A stretch of DNA of 64,000 nucleotides from Dyadobacter endophyticus (GCF_014641595.1 NZ_BMIA01000003.1:744001-808000), one strand, 5' to 3'; numbered from the stretch's first letter, positions 7,637 through 16,347 are shown. The notes: generated from the letters alone by a model not told the origin. Made by a program: numbers and translations.

Positions 7637-8614
7637 ATGATTTTGACTTTTACTACCCGAAGTACCAGATATATCCGGCCCTTTGCATTATTGCTTTTCT
7701 TACCGCTCTGCGCCATTGCCCAGAAAGACGCGCAATTCAGTTTGTTTTCGCTGAACCAGCTTTACCTGAACCCGGCAGCGGCAGGCTCCGATGGCCTGAC
7801 TAAGTTTCAGCTCACGCACAGGACTCAATACGCAGGTTATCAAGGCACTAACATCGACGATGCAGGCGGAGCACTTTCAACGCAGCTTTTTTCATTCAGC
7901 ATGCCGGTCAAGAATTTCGGCATCGGTTTCTACGCGCTGAACGACAAGAGCGGCCCCAGGACAGATCAGGACTTCAAACTTTCGGCTGCCTATCATATTC
8001 CGCTCGGCGGAGGGAAGCTCGGGGTGGGTGTCAGCGCAGGGTTGTTCCGTCAGGCGATCGATTATGGCAAACTAAGGGCCCGCGACCCGGACGATCCTTT
8101 GATACAGACTGGTACAATCTCTGAAATCAACCCGGATTTTTCAGTTGGAGCGCGTTATGAAAATGAGACATTCTATGCAGGTCTGTCACTTAACCACTTC
8201 CTGAAACCCAAATACCAGCTCGGCTCCGAAACCGGCACGAATCCGCTGCCGCGTACACTTTATTTTAATGCGGGCGTAAACCTCGAACTTGGCTACCTGC
8301 TGGATATTCAACCGATTGTGCTCGTCAAATCGGATATCAATACGGTGTCAGTAGAGGGCGGTGCCACACTCACTTATAACAAACGTTACTGGATTGGCGG
8401 TACCTACCGGCAACAGGATACCTACTTCATCATCATGGGCGGCATTTATCTGCTGGCAGATCAGTCTTTGCGGCTCTCGGGCGCGTATGACATGGTCGTA
8501 GGCGGCAATAAATCCAAGTCGCCTTCTTCCTTCGAGGTAATGCTTTCGTATGCCCTGCCTTCACCGAAATTTGGCAAAAAGGCCCCTATCCGCACGCCCC
8601 GGTTTCGCTTTTAG
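7637..8614 (+). CDS. porP: T9SS membrane protein of the PorP/SprF family
   Basis: A 325-residue protein with a signal peptide ending near CAIAQ (residue 29). The mature start KDAQFSLFSLNQLYLNPAAAGSDG carries the hallmark of PorP/SprF proteins, which form outer-membrane beta barrels linked to the T9SS and often tether specific large adhesins. Alternating hydrophobic strands with many Tyr and Gly residues run to the C-terminus, which ends in Arg-Phe-Arg-Phe. Its position directly before gldK is the standard arrangement in Bacteroidota. A weak hairpin and then a 355-bp non-coding stretch separate it from gldK. Confidence 0.92.
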   Translation: MILTFTTRSTRYIRPFALLLFLPLCAIAQKDAQFSLFSLNQLYLNPAAAGSDGLTKFQLTHRTQYAGYQGTNIDDAGGALSTQLFSFSMPVKNFGIGFYALNDKSGPRTDQDFKLSAAYHIPLGGGKLGVGVSAGLFRQAIDYGKLRARDPDDPLIQTGTISEINPDFSVGARYENETFYAGLSLNHFLKPKYQLGSETGTNPLPRTLYFNAGVNLELGYLLDIQPIVLVKSDINTVSVEGGATLTYNKRYWIGGTYRQQDTYFIIMGGIYLLADQSLRLSGAYDMVVGGNKSKSPSSFEVMLSYALPSPKFGKKAPIRTPRFRF

Positions 8615-8733
8615 CAAATTCGCTTAAACGCTGTTGGATATAGTAATATTTTATCATCAAATTATTAAAAATCCAAGATTTGGATGTCAAATCGACATTT
8701 TTTGCAAACCTCTTGGTAAGTCGTGTGAATCAG

Positions 8734-8758
8734 TTTGCGAAACTTTGATTTATATTTG
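8734..8758 (+). promoter_or_regulatory. Candidate promoter of the gldK operon
   Basis: TATATTTG at 8751-8758 matches TAnnTTTG exactly. The nearest upstream element, TTTG at 8734-8737, is only 13 bp away, shorter than the usual spacing of about 20 bp, so the -33 assignment is doubtful. Confidence 0.4.
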
Positions 8759-8838
8759 TAAAATGTTCGGCTTCCATACCAATTGCATTTTTCTTACGTT
8801 AAGTCGATAAACACCTGATTTAGTAATCGATCCGTGAA

Positions 8839-8856
8839 GATTTCAGTACTGAAATC
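8839..8856. promoter_or_regulatory. Perfect 18-bp palindrome in the gldK leader
   Basis: GATTTCAGT is followed directly by its reverse complement ACTGAAATC, with no spacer. It lies 81 bp after the candidate -7 box and 113 bp before the gldK ATG. A dimeric regulator could bind it as DNA; as RNA it cannot form a normal loop without opening its centre. Confidence 0.4.
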
Positions 8857-8969
8857 AAGCAGCACTCAATCTGACAGGCGTTCACATTTTGTTTTATTTC
8901 AAGTATACTAGATATCATTCGTTGACGTTTTTAGGCTAGCATTTTATTATCAAAATTTACAAAACCACT

Positions 8970-10043
8970 ATGAATGTGAAAGTGTTCTATCGGGATGGAG
9001 TCAAAAGCCTGCTTCTGGTAGCCGCATTGATGCTCTTGCAAAGCTGCGGTTTTCTTAAGAGCAAGTTTGGCAAGGGAGGAAAAGAAGAAAGCGGTATTCA
9101 AAACGGTGAAATCACTGCTACTGCCCGTAAAGGATTCAAGCAGACCACGCCCGCCGGGATGGTCGTGATCCCCTCAGGTTCTTTTGTAATGGGCCAGGCA
9201 GACGAAGACATCGCTTCCTCCATGAACAACATGAACCGTCGGGTGACTATCAGTTCATTTTTTATGGATGACACTGAGATCACCAACAACGAATATCGTC
9301 AGTTCGTGAACGCGCTGCTGGTTGACTCCGTATCTGTACTGGGCGAAGAAGAAATCATGGCCAAGTACTATCCTGATACAACCGTTTGGAAAAAAGACTT
9401 TGCTTACTCCAACGGAGATCCATTCGTAGAATATTATTACCAGCACCCAGGCTTCGACACCTATCCGGTGGTAGGAGTTAGCTGGATCGCCGCCACATAC
9501 TTTTCCGCATGGCGCACCAACCTGCTCCATGACTTCCAGAACAAAGAAGGACAGTTCAACTCAACAGGCTTCCGCCTCCCGACCGAAGCTGAATGGGAGT
9601 GGGCTGCCAGAGGCGGACGAGCGGTTGCCAAATACCCCTGGGGTAACCCTTACACCATGAATGCGAAAGGTTGCTTCCTGGCAAACTTCAAACCGCAACG
9701 TGGTAACTACGACGCGGACGGTTATCCGTACACCGGCCCGGCCAATGCCTACAATCCGAACGATTTCGGGCTTTACAATATGGCAGGAAACGTGGCTGAA
9801 TGGACGTCAGATGCTTACACCGACAATGCTACCGCGATTGTATGGGATATGAACCCGAAATACAGCGATCCTAACGAACCCCGCAAAGTGGTAAAAGGCG
9901 GTTCATGGAAAGACATTGCTTATTACCTGCAAACCGGTACACGTACCTACGAGTTTGAAACAGAAACCCGTGCATTCATCGGCTTCCGTTGCGTAATGGA
10001 TAATGTAAACGACCGCGGAGGAGCTCGTGCCCGTCGTCGCTAG
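8970..10043 (+). CDS. gldK: T9SS/gliding lipoprotein GldK
   Basis: A 357-residue lipoprotein: residues 14-25 are hydrophobic and end in the lipobox LLQSC, with Cys26 as the lipidated residue. The body is a formylglycine-generating-enzyme-like (SUMF1) fold, seen in MVVIPSGSFVMGQ, MDDTEITNNEYRQFV, FRLPTEAEWEWAARGG, YNMAGNVAEWTSDAY and VVKGGSWKD. GldK forms, with GldN, the ring under the outer membrane that anchors the T9SS. It is a structural relative of the enzyme and is not expected to be catalytic. It is the first gene of the gldKLMN run and ends with a hairpin at 10063. Confidence 0.94.
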   Translation: MNVKVFYRDGVKSLLLVAALMLLQSCGFLKSKFGKGGKEESGIQNGEITATARKGFKQTTPAGMVVIPSGSFVMGQADEDIASSMNNMNRRVTISSFFMDDTEITNNEYRQFVNALLVDSVSVLGEEEIMAKYYPDTTVWKKDFAYSNGDPFVEYYYQHPGFDTYPVVGVSWIAATYFSAWRTNLLHDFQNKEGQFNSTGFRLPTEAEWEWAARGGRAVAKYPWGNPYTMNAKGCFLANFKPQRGNYDADGYPYTGPANAYNPNDFGLYNMAGNVAEWTSDAYTDNATAIVWDMNPKYSDPNEPRKVVKGGSWKDIAYYLQTGTRTYEFETETRAFIGFRCVMDNVNDRGGARARRR

Positions 10044-10062
10044 TCAAGACTTTCACATTCAG

Positions 10063-10093
10063 AGAAGCAGCGTTTTTACACTGCTTCTTTTTT
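10063..10093 (+). terminator. Terminator-like hairpin between gldK and gldL
   Basis: An 8-bp stem, AGAAGCAG with CTGCTTCT, encloses a 10-nt loop and is followed by six T. It lies inside what is normally a single operon, so it may attenuate rather than end transcription. Confidence 0.65.
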
Positions 10094-10162
10094 ACGATCT
10101 GACCGAATCAATCCAACACTTTACTTACTATAATTTTTTCACTGTAACCGATTTCAATTCAC

Positions 10163-10978
10163 ATGGCTAAGAGTAGCGGACCTAATTTTTTTTGGGATAA
10201 ACTTGTACCAACAATATACAGTGCGGGTGCTGCCGTCGTAATTTTAGGAGCTTTGGCAAAAATTCAACACTGGGATTTTGGTGGCCCTCTTTTGACAGCA
10301 GGGTTGGGAACCGAGGTTCTGATATTTTTGCTTTACGCATTGCAAACTTTGACCCAGTCGACAGATAGAGATCCGGATTGGACCAGAGTTTACCCTGAAC
10401 TTGCCGATGATTACAGCGGACCGGCCATCTCAAGAAGCTCAGCCCCTAGCAGCAATATCACTGCCAAACTGGATAACATGCTCGACAATGCTAAAATCTC
10501 TCCTGAGATTTTCGATAGTCTTGGCAAAGGTTTCAGAAATCTGTCTGAAACAGTAGGCAAAATCACCGACCTTACCGACGCGACCGTTGCTACAAACGAC
10601 TACGCAAGAAATGTCAAGAGCGCTTCAACGGCGATCAATGACATGAATAAGTCTTACGGAATTGCCATCAACGCAATGTCTTCGATGGCTGATGCGACGA
10701 AAGATGCGCAATCCTACCGCGACCAGTTCCAGCAAATCACCAAAAACATGGGTGCATTGAACGCTGTGTACGAACTAGAATTGCAAGACACGACCAAACA
10801 CCTGAAGGCTATGAACGCTTTCTACGGTAACCTGACGGCAGCTATGGAAAACATGGCTGATGCCACGAAGGAATCACAAGTATTTAAGAGCGAAATGGCG
10901 AGATTGACCAATAACATCTCATCATTGAACGGCATTTACGGAAACATGCTGACCGCGATGCGTGGTGGCAATGCGTAA
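10163..10978 (+). CDS. gldL: T9SS/gliding motor protein GldL
   Basis: A 271-residue protein with two membrane helices (about residues 15-32 and 43-61) and a long cytoplasmic tail rich in coiled-coil and Asn/Thr segments. Glu51 in TAGLGTEVLIFLLYAL lies in the second helix, where Flavobacterium johnsoniae GldL has Glu49, the residue linked to proton flow. GldL with GldM forms the proton-driven inner-membrane motor that powers type IX secretion and gliding. The tail repeats the pattern YGxxxxAMxxMADATKxxxxY twice or more (near residues 170 and 228). The gene sits between gldK and gldM. Confidence 0.95.
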   Translation: MAKSSGPNFFWDKLVPTIYSAGAAVVILGALAKIQHWDFGGPLLTAGLGTEVLIFLLYALQTLTQSTDRDPDWTRVYPELADDYSGPAISRSSAPSSNITAKLDNMLDNAKISPEIFDSLGKGFRNLSETVGKITDLTDATVATNDYARNVKSASTAINDMNKSYGIAINAMSSMADATKDAQSYRDQFQQITKNMGALNAVYELELQDTTKHLKAMNAFYGNLTAAMENMADATKESQVFKSEMARLTNNISSLNGIYGNMLTAMRGGNA

Positions 10979-10991
10979 CAGCGCTCGGACG

Positions 10992-11026
10992 ATGACTCTG
11001 TGATCCCGTTTAGGGTACAGAGTCAT
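10992..11026 (+). terminator. Stem-loop between gldL and gldM
   Basis: A perfect 10-bp stem, ATGACTCTGT with ACAGAGTCAT, closes a 15-nt loop and is followed by TGTTGTTAG, a poor T-tract. It may stabilise upstream mRNA or attenuate rather than terminate. Confidence 0.5.
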
Positions 11027-11073
11027 TGTTGTTAGTTAAATAATTCGATCACTGAAACTGATTACACAACAAT

Positions 11074-12666
11074 ATGGCAGGTGGAAAAGAAACACCCCGT
11101 CAAAAGATGATTGGAATGATGTATCTGGTACTTACGGCGATGCTCGCATTGCAGGTAAGTTCGGCTATCATCGAAAAATTCATCCTACTGAACAATTCCC
11201 TGGAATTATCCTCCGGAGCAGCTAACAAAATCAATCAGGAAACGGTACTTAAAATCAAGGCCGCGGTTGAAAAATCGGGTAACCGTTCAGCTGACGTCGC
11301 AGTGATCAAGCAAGCTGATGAAGTCCGTAAGCTTTCATCGGATATGACCAACCAACTGAATGCCCTGAAACAGGAGATCATTACAAGGGCTGGTGGAGGC
11401 TTTAACGAAGAAGGCGGCATCAAAAACCCGCAAGAAGAAGCCAAAGTGGCGGAACTGATGATTGGTGTAAGAAAAAATGGTAAAGCCTACCAATTGAAGC
11501 AAACCCTGAACTCTTACTCGACATCGCTTAACAACTATTCTCCCAACAAATTCCCGGGACTCGCATTGGACGGTCGCGAAGACCCTGTTGCAAAAGGGAA
11601 TAAAGATCAGCGTAACAAAGACTTTGCAGAGCTGAATTTCGAATCTACACCTGTTGCAGCTGCATTGGCGGTACTGAGCCAGAAACAAACCGACATCCGT
11701 CGAATGGAAGGTGAAGTATTGAATTACCTTGCCAGCAAAGTTGGTGCTGCGGATATCAAATTCGACCGCGTATTGGCCATGGTAAGTGCCGATGCAAAAA
11801 CGGTAGTAGCAGGTACTAAATTCAAAGGACAGATGTTCATTGCAGCTTCTGCTTCTGGTATCACGCCTCGCATGAGCCTGAACGGATCACCTGTTAAAGT
11901 TGAGAACGGTGTAGGTATCATCGAATTCACTGCACAAGGCGGTGGCTATAATGCGGAAGGTCTTGCTAAAAGAGAGCTTCGCGGACAGATCACCATCCCT
12001 ACCCCATCCGGCAAAGACACCACTTATACCATGACCCAGGAATACTTTGTGGTGAAGCCTTCCTACCAGATCGAAACAGGAACATTGCCTCCATTGTATT
12101 TGGGATGCGCCAACAAACTGAGCATCCAGAGCCCCGCGCTCGGTCCGCTTTGGGCGCCTAGCTTTTCGACTGACGGTGGTGAGATCATTCAAAGTGGCCA
12201 AAAAGGAAAATTCACGATCGTACCTAGCAAAGCAAGCTTGAATATCACGGTAAGCAATGCAGGTAGTGTATTGGGTTCTGAACCTTTCCGCGTAAACCGT
12301 GTACCAAAACCCTCTCTGGAAGTACGTGTAAATGGTGCTGTATTTGACGAACGTCGTGGAGCCCCTGCTTCTGGTGCAAGAAGCATCCAGATAGTTGCAG
12401 TTCCCGATGAAAGTTTCAAGAACTTCTCTCCTGAGGACGCGAAGTTCCGTGTATCACAGGTTGAGATTTCCCTGGCCCGGGGCGCAAGAAGAATTAACGG
12501 TGTGACGCTAAACGGCGGAGGTGGTTCTATTTCCTCCCTCGCTTCGCAAGCGCAGCCTGGCGACCGCTATGTAATTTCAATTCTGAAAGTGGAACGTCAG
12601 AACTTTAAGGGCGCTGTAAGCGAGGTAGAAATGGGTAACCAAACTCGCAGTGTGACGCTATACTAA
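11074..12666 (+). CDS. gldM: T9SS/gliding motor protein GldM
   Basis: A 530-residue protein with a short cytoplasmic N-terminus (MAGGKETPRQKMIGMMYLV, containing Arg9), one membrane helix up to about residue 35, and a long periplasmic part of helical plus beta-sandwich domains. This is the usual GldM design; its length is typical (about 510-530). Five GldL subunits surround a GldM dimer whose periplasmic shaft reaches the GldK/GldN ring, passing motor energy to the outer membrane. It is followed closely by gldN with no terminator, consistent with co-transcription. Confidence 0.95.
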   Translation: MAGGKETPRQKMIGMMYLVLTAMLALQVSSAIIEKFILLNNSLELSSGAANKINQETVLKIKAAVEKSGNRSADVAVIKQADEVRKLSSDMTNQLNALKQEIITRAGGGFNEEGGIKNPQEEAKVAELMIGVRKNGKAYQLKQTLNSYSTSLNNYSPNKFPGLALDGREDPVAKGNKDQRNKDFAELNFESTPVAAALAVLSQKQTDIRRMEGEVLNYLASKVGAADIKFDRVLAMVSADAKTVVAGTKFKGQMFIAASASGITPRMSLNGSPVKVENGVGIIEFTAQGGGYNAEGLAKRELRGQITIPTPSGKDTTYTMTQEYFVVKPSYQIETGTLPPLYLGCANKLSIQSPALGPLWAPSFSTDGGEIIQSGQKGKFTIVPSKASLNITVSNAGSVLGSEPFRVNRVPKPSLEVRVNGAVFDERRGAPASGARSIQIVAVPDESFKNFSPEDAKFRVSQVEISLARGARRINGVTLNGGGGSISSLASQAQPGDRYVISILKVERQNFKGAVSEVEMGNQTRSVTLY

Positions 12667-12713
12667 TCCAGCACTTTTAGTCGTTGATTGGACAATACAA
12701 CTTTATGTATGAT

Positions 12714-13772
12714 ATGAGAAGAATGAACGGAAAAACGATTGCATGGTCTTTGCTGTCGCTGTCTCTTGCAAGTACTGCCGCATTTGCGCAGGAGAAAGAG
12801 GATTCGACTGCGAATCAGTTCTCGTCACGCCCGATCGCTGACGGTGACGTGATGATGAAAAGAACGCTCTGGAGACGGGTCGATTTGAAAGAAAAGCAGA
12901 ACATTTCCATGTTCTCTAAAAACAATGAGATCACACGTTACTTGTTGGATGCGGCGAAAGCAGGTTTGATCGATGCTTATACAAATGATTCCTGCGCGAC
13001 CAAAATCGGTGGTGACGATCTTCACAAACGCATCCTGATACCTAACCAGACGGCGGGTCTTTCCGAAGAGGAAATTGCAGCAGGTTTCGGAGAACCTGCC
13101 AAAGCAGATGGTTGGGATTCAAAAAAAGCCAAAACAGATCCTAGCAAACAAGCGGCTACGCCTGACGACGGCTGGGGCAATGCCAAAAAGGATACTAAAA
13201 AAGAAGCTGAACCGGTAGACGACGGCTGGGGTCCTCCTAAGAAAAAATCTTCGAAAAAAGGCGCTAAAACCGAGGTTGCCAAAGAAGAACCAAAGGTTGA
13301 AGCACCAAAACCTGACAGCACTTCTTTCGAAACGCAGCAGGTGGCTGCATCAGAAGAAGAATATTTCCCTGATCAGTTGAGCATACTCGAAGTAAAAGAA
13401 GACTGGGTTTTCGATAAGAAACGTTCACGCCTGTATAACGATATCCAGACAATCACGATCGTCCTTCCTGCTGACCAGACTGCCACAGGACTCGAATTGC
13501 CCGTAGCTTCCTTCCGCTGGAAAGATGTTGAAAGACTCTTCAGAAGCGATCCTAAGAAATATATCTGGTATAACACCCACAATACCGCCCAAAACAAGAA
13601 CCTCGCGGATGCATTCGATCTTCGCTTGTTCTACGGACGGATCACCAAGTTCTCCAATGCCAACGATAAGGCTTTCCTCGACATCTACAACGGCGAAAAA
13701 GAGGCTCTTATCAAATCCCTGAACTACGAACAGGAACTGATGGAACTGGAACACGGTCTTTGGGAATACTAA
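12714..13772 (+). CDS. gldN: T9SS/gliding protein GldN (PorN)
   Basis: A 352-residue periplasmic protein when started at the ATG at 12714, which gives the signal peptide MRRMNGKTIAWSLLSLSLAS...AFAQ; an in-frame TTG at 12684 and ATGs at 12705 and 12723 are alternatives. The conserved parts include RPIADGDVMMKRTLWRRVDLKEKQN and the C-terminal RLFYGRITKFSNANDKAFLDIY. GldN partners GldK in the ring below the outer membrane. Between residues 127 and 210 there is a low-complexity Lys/Pro/Ala-rich stretch with three DGW motifs that looks like an insertion. The gene closes the porP-gldN cluster with a terminator at 13796. Confidence 0.93.
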   Translation: MRRMNGKTIAWSLLSLSLASTAAFAQEKEDSTANQFSSRPIADGDVMMKRTLWRRVDLKEKQNISMFSKNNEITRYLLDAAKAGLIDAYTNDSCATKIGGDDLHKRILIPNQTAGLSEEEIAAGFGEPAKADGWDSKKAKTDPSKQAATPDDGWGNAKKDTKKEAEPVDDGWGPPKKKSSKKGAKTEVAKEEPKVEAPKPDSTSFETQQVAASEEEYFPDQLSILEVKEDWVFDKKRSRLYNDIQTITIVLPADQTATGLELPVASFRWKDVERLFRSDPKKYIWYNTHNTAQNKNLADAFDLRLFYGRITKFSNANDKAFLDIYNGEKEALIKSLNYEQELMELEHGLWEY

Positions 13773-13795
13773 GACAAACTCCTATCAAAAATGCG

Positions 13796-13824
13796 AAAGA
13801 GCTTCCGGTTGGAAGCTCTTTTTG
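13796..13824 (+). terminator. gldN operon terminator
   Basis: A perfect 11-bp stem, AAAGAGCTTCC with GGAAGCTCTTT, has a GGTT tetraloop and a T-tract. It closes the T9SS gene run. Confidence 0.88.
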
Positions 13825-13905
13825 TTTACGGGTACATTACCTCGGGTCGGTGCAGTGCTATAAATGCATTCGAATCGCTCATTGTTGCTCCTCGTATCCG
13901 GCAAG

Positions 13906-13945
13906 AAAAAAGGTCATTAGAGTGGACGTTCCCAATCTAATGACC
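13906..13945 (-). terminator. Terminator of the collagen-like lipoprotein gene
   Basis: On the minus strand GGTCATTAGA pairs with TCTAATGACC (13945-13936 with 13921-13912) around a 14-nt loop, followed by six T. It lies 37 bp after the stop codon of the minus-strand gene. Confidence 0.8.
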
Positions 13946-13981
13946 CTATTCATTCAATTTCTTGCTAACCTGCTGAATTTG

Positions 13982-14599
13982 CTATTTTCTTTTCAAGCTC
14001 AATTTCAATTTGCCCGCTGTTTTTACTTGTGTGTCTGTCAGGCCCAGGGCGGCAATTGTTTTGTTGTAGTCTTTGAGAATTTCAGCGCTCAGACGGCCAC
14101 CGCTTACTATTTCACCAGGAACAATTATTATACGAATATCCTGGAAAGTTCTCTTAGGAGCAGTGGTCTGATTCTCGCTCCAATCTGTGGGTAAGAGCTC
14201 GACAAAGAATGTCTTGTCCTGAACAGCATGAACAAATGTGAATGAGCTCACTTTCCCACCGCCGAAGCTGATAACACCCGGCATAGGCCAATAAACGTTT
14301 GATGCTTTCAGGTAAACCAACACCACAGAAGAGCTGAAAGCACTGTCTTCTGCTGGGGTAAGGTTCTCCCTACCTGTAATAAAACCCCCGGTGCTGTCTG
14401 TATCGACCGCTCCGGTTGAAAGAATTATTGCCGAGCTGCTGGCTCCGTCTTCTCCTTTATCTCCTTTGGGGCCCGCCGCCCCGGCCGGTCCCTGAGCTCC
14501 GGCGGCACCAGCCGGACCAACGGCTCCGTCGTCGCCTTTGCAACTTACCATAGCAATCATCAACACCACAGAGGCAAATAGTAATAATTTTTTGAACAT
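13982..14599 (-). CDS. Lipoprotein with a short collagen-like segment
   Basis: A 205-residue lipoprotein: a hydrophobic signal ends in the lipobox AMVSC (Cys20). Immediately after it come about eleven Gly-X-Y triplets, GDDGAVGPAGAAGAQGPAG and onward to GEDGASS, the pattern of bacterial collagen-like proteins. The remaining 150 residues form a probable beta-rich globular domain without a motif I recognise. In Bacteroidota such proteins are surface or outer-membrane anchored, and the collagen stretch likely trimerises as a stalk. The Gly-X-Y part has higher G+C than the rest, as expected from its composition. Specific function unknown. Confidence 0.8.
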   Translation of the reverse strand: MFKKLLLFASVVLMIAMVSCKGDDGAVGPAGAAGAQGPAGAAGPKGDKGEDGASSSAIILSTGAVDTDSTGGFITGRENLTPAEDSAFSSSVVLVYLKASNVYWPMPGVISFGGGKVSSFTFVHAVQDKTFFVELLPTDWSENQTTAPKRTFQDIRIIIVPGEIVSGGRLSAEILKDYNKTIAALGLTDTQVKTAGKLKLSLKRK

Positions 14600-14713
14600 A
14601 ACTCTTAAAGTTTAGAAAGTGATTAATTAGAAACTACACAGGTCAATACGCTGATAAATCCGGTTCTGATGAGGATAGAGGCGTTTAACGCATAAATTAT
14701 ACAAAAAAAACTA

Positions 14714-15382
14714 CTATTCCTTTCGGGTGTCCAAAGAATCGATTTGTGCTTCCAGTGTACGGTAATGAGTCATCTCGCGAAGCATCGCCACATTACCATC
14801 CGGCAGCTTCATCTCTACCGACCAATTCATGGAGGCGGCCAGCTGGAAGATCATTAGTTGTACCTGGTTGCCCGCTATGCGCGGCAAATCGCTTTCCATG
14901 GCTTTGTCGTTCATCGTTTGCTTGGCCTCATTCAGAATAGCGGTATAATCGTCGCTCTGGAAACGGTTCAGCCAGCCTTGCTCGATGTCGTAAAACTTGT
15001 AGTCGGTGTCGATCGACAGGATTTCAGGAGCGGGAAAGAAATCAATAACGAGTTTACGTTCGCCATCGGGACGATGGAATTTCATTTTACCAAAATCATA
15101 GCCTACCAACACTTTGGCTTTGGCGATAATCAGGGCTTTTTTCTTATCATTGATCAGGTTCCAGATATTCTTGTCATTCTGGTAATTGTAGATTTCGGTA
15201 AAATAGCCTTCGGCCATTACCACTTTAAATACTTTTTCGATCCGCTCGATCAGGACGGTAGCCTCCTGCGTAGACACATATTTCTTCGACCTCCTGTTCT
15301 GCAACCAGGTATTCAACGCAGCGCCGGCCAGGCCCCCGGCAATAAGGGTAATGATCAAAAAAAATAGTGTAGTGGAATCCAT
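14714..15382 (-). CDS. DUF4230-type membrane-anchored protein
   Basis: A 222-residue protein if started at ATG 15382 (MDSTTLFFLIITLIAGGLAG), which gives an N-terminal membrane anchor; the frame extends 20 codons further but without signal character. The soluble part begins around LIERIEKVFKVVMAEGYFTEIYNYQND and includes KKALIIAKAKVLVGYDFGKM and IDFFPAPEILSIDTDYKFYDIEQGWLN, which fits the DUF4230 family as I recall it; function of that family is not known. It is divergent from miaA with a 44-bp gap. Assignment to the family is by recognition, not by search. Confidence 0.7.
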   Translation of the reverse strand: MDSTTLFFLIITLIAGGLAGAALNTWLQNRRSKKYVSTQEATVLIERIEKVFKVVMAEGYFTEIYNYQNDKNIWNLINDKKKALIIAKAKVLVGYDFGKMKFHRPDGERKLVIDFFPAPEILSIDTDYKFYDIEQGWLNRFQSDDYTAILNEAKQTMNDKAMESDLPRIAGNQVQLMIFQLAASMNWSVEMKLPDGNVAMLREMTHYRTLEAQIDSLDTRKE

Positions 15383-15387
15383 ATCTC

Positions 15388-15395
15388 TATTTTTG
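15388..15395 (+). promoter_or_regulatory. -7 box for miaA
   Basis: TATTTTTG matches TAnnTTTG exactly and ends 31 bp before the miaA ATG, in the 44-bp gap to the divergent gene. Confidence 0.45.
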
Positions 15396-15426
15396 TACTG
15401 ATTAAAATTCAAATAAAAACGGCACA

Positions 15427-16347
15427 ATGCCAAATAGCCCAAAGAAATATCTGGTGACCGTGGCTGGTCCTACGGCGGTCGGAAAAACTGCATTGTCAAT
15501 TAAACTTGCCCGGGACCTTGGTACCGAAATCATATCCGCTGATTCCCGCCAGTTCTTCCGTGAACTGAGCATCGGCACCGCCAAGCCAACACCGGACGAA
15601 CTAGCGCAAGCGACGCATCATTTCATAGATTCCCATTCAATTTCGGAGGTATACAGCGCCGGCGACTTCGAACGCGACGCATTAACGCTGCTTGGGCAGC
15701 TTTTTCAGGAGCGTGATATTGTAGTCATGACGGGCGGTTCCGGCTTTTACGTCAAAGCCGTCCTCGATGGCCTCGACGACCTGCCCGCCCCTCTCCCCGG
15801 CTTGCGCGAGACGCTTATGCAGAAACTGAACGACAACGGACTTTCGCCGCTCCAAGAAGAAATACGCCTGGTCGACCCGGAATTCGCGGCTTCATTCGAG
15901 ATAGCAAACCCTCAGCGCGTAGTTCGCGCGCTGGAAGTGTTTCACACCTCCGGTAAGCCCATCAGCCAGTTTAAAACAAATAACGCCCGCAGCAGGCCGT
16001 TTCAGCCCATTAATGTCGCCCTGGATCGCGATCGTGCGGAGCTCTATCAACGAATAGATCAGCGAATGGATATGATGCTGCAAGAAGGGTTGGTAGAAGA
16101 GGCAAAAAGCGTAATCGCGTACAGAGAGCACCACGCGCTTAAAACAGTAGGATACCGCGAAGTTTACAGCTATCTCGACGGTGAGTATAATGAGAAGGAA
16201 ATGGTGCGGCTTTTAAAACAAAACTCGCGCCGGTATGCCAAGCGGCAGCTTACCTGGTTCAGGCATCAGGGGAATTTCGAATGGTTCCACCCCGACGAAT
16301 ATGACCGAATACTCCAATATGTGCGGTCGCAGGCAGGTTTATTTTAA
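15427..16347 (+). CDS. miaA: tRNA dimethylallyltransferase
   Basis: A 306-residue enzyme that adds a dimethylallyl group to N6 of A37 in tRNAs reading codons that start with U. The P-loop GPTAVGKT is at residues 14-21; ISADSRQFFRELSIGTAKPT is the conserved substrate-binding stretch with Asp-Ser-Arg-Gln; GGSGFYVKAVLDGLDDLP and NPQRVVRALEV are further signatures; the C-terminal LKQNSRRYAKRQLTWFR segment is typical. Length is normal. It converges with a rhodanese gene. The hairpin downstream has its T-tract only on the other strand. Confidence 0.97.
   Translation: MPNSPKKYLVTVAGPTAVGKTALSIKLARDLGTEIISADSRQFFRELSIGTAKPTPDELAQATHHFIDSHSISEVYSAGDFERDALTLLGQLFQERDIVVMTGGSGFYVKAVLDGLDDLPAPLPGLRETLMQKLNDNGLSPLQEEIRLVDPEFAASFEIANPQRVVRALEVFHTSGKPISQFKTNNARSRPFQPINVALDRDRAELYQRIDQRMDMMLQEGLVEEAKSVIAYREHHALKTVGYREVYSYLDGEYNEKEMVRLLKQNSRRYAKRQLTWFRHQGNFEWFHPDEYDRILQYVRSQAGLF

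Larger units (their letters stand above)
8615..8969 (+). other. Non-coding region and probable long leader of gldK
   Basis: These 355 bp carry no credible gene. They hold two small hairpins just after porP (ATCCAA-GAT-TTGGAT at 8671-8685 and ATGTC-AAATC-GACAT at 8684-8698, the latter followed by six T), a promoter box at 8751, an 18-bp perfect palindrome at 8839, and an A+T-rich stretch before the gldK start. If the 8751 box is used, the gldK transcript has a leader of about 200 nt. Confidence 0.6.

Noticed and set aside
8615..8969. tRNA or small gene in the gap before gldK
   Set aside because: No cloverleaf pattern or T-loop sequence and no frame with coding character; only promoter-like and palindromic elements.
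12684..12713. TTG start of gldN ten codons upstream
   Set aside because: The residues MIGQYNFMYD would precede a basic signal peptide that starts naturally at 12714.
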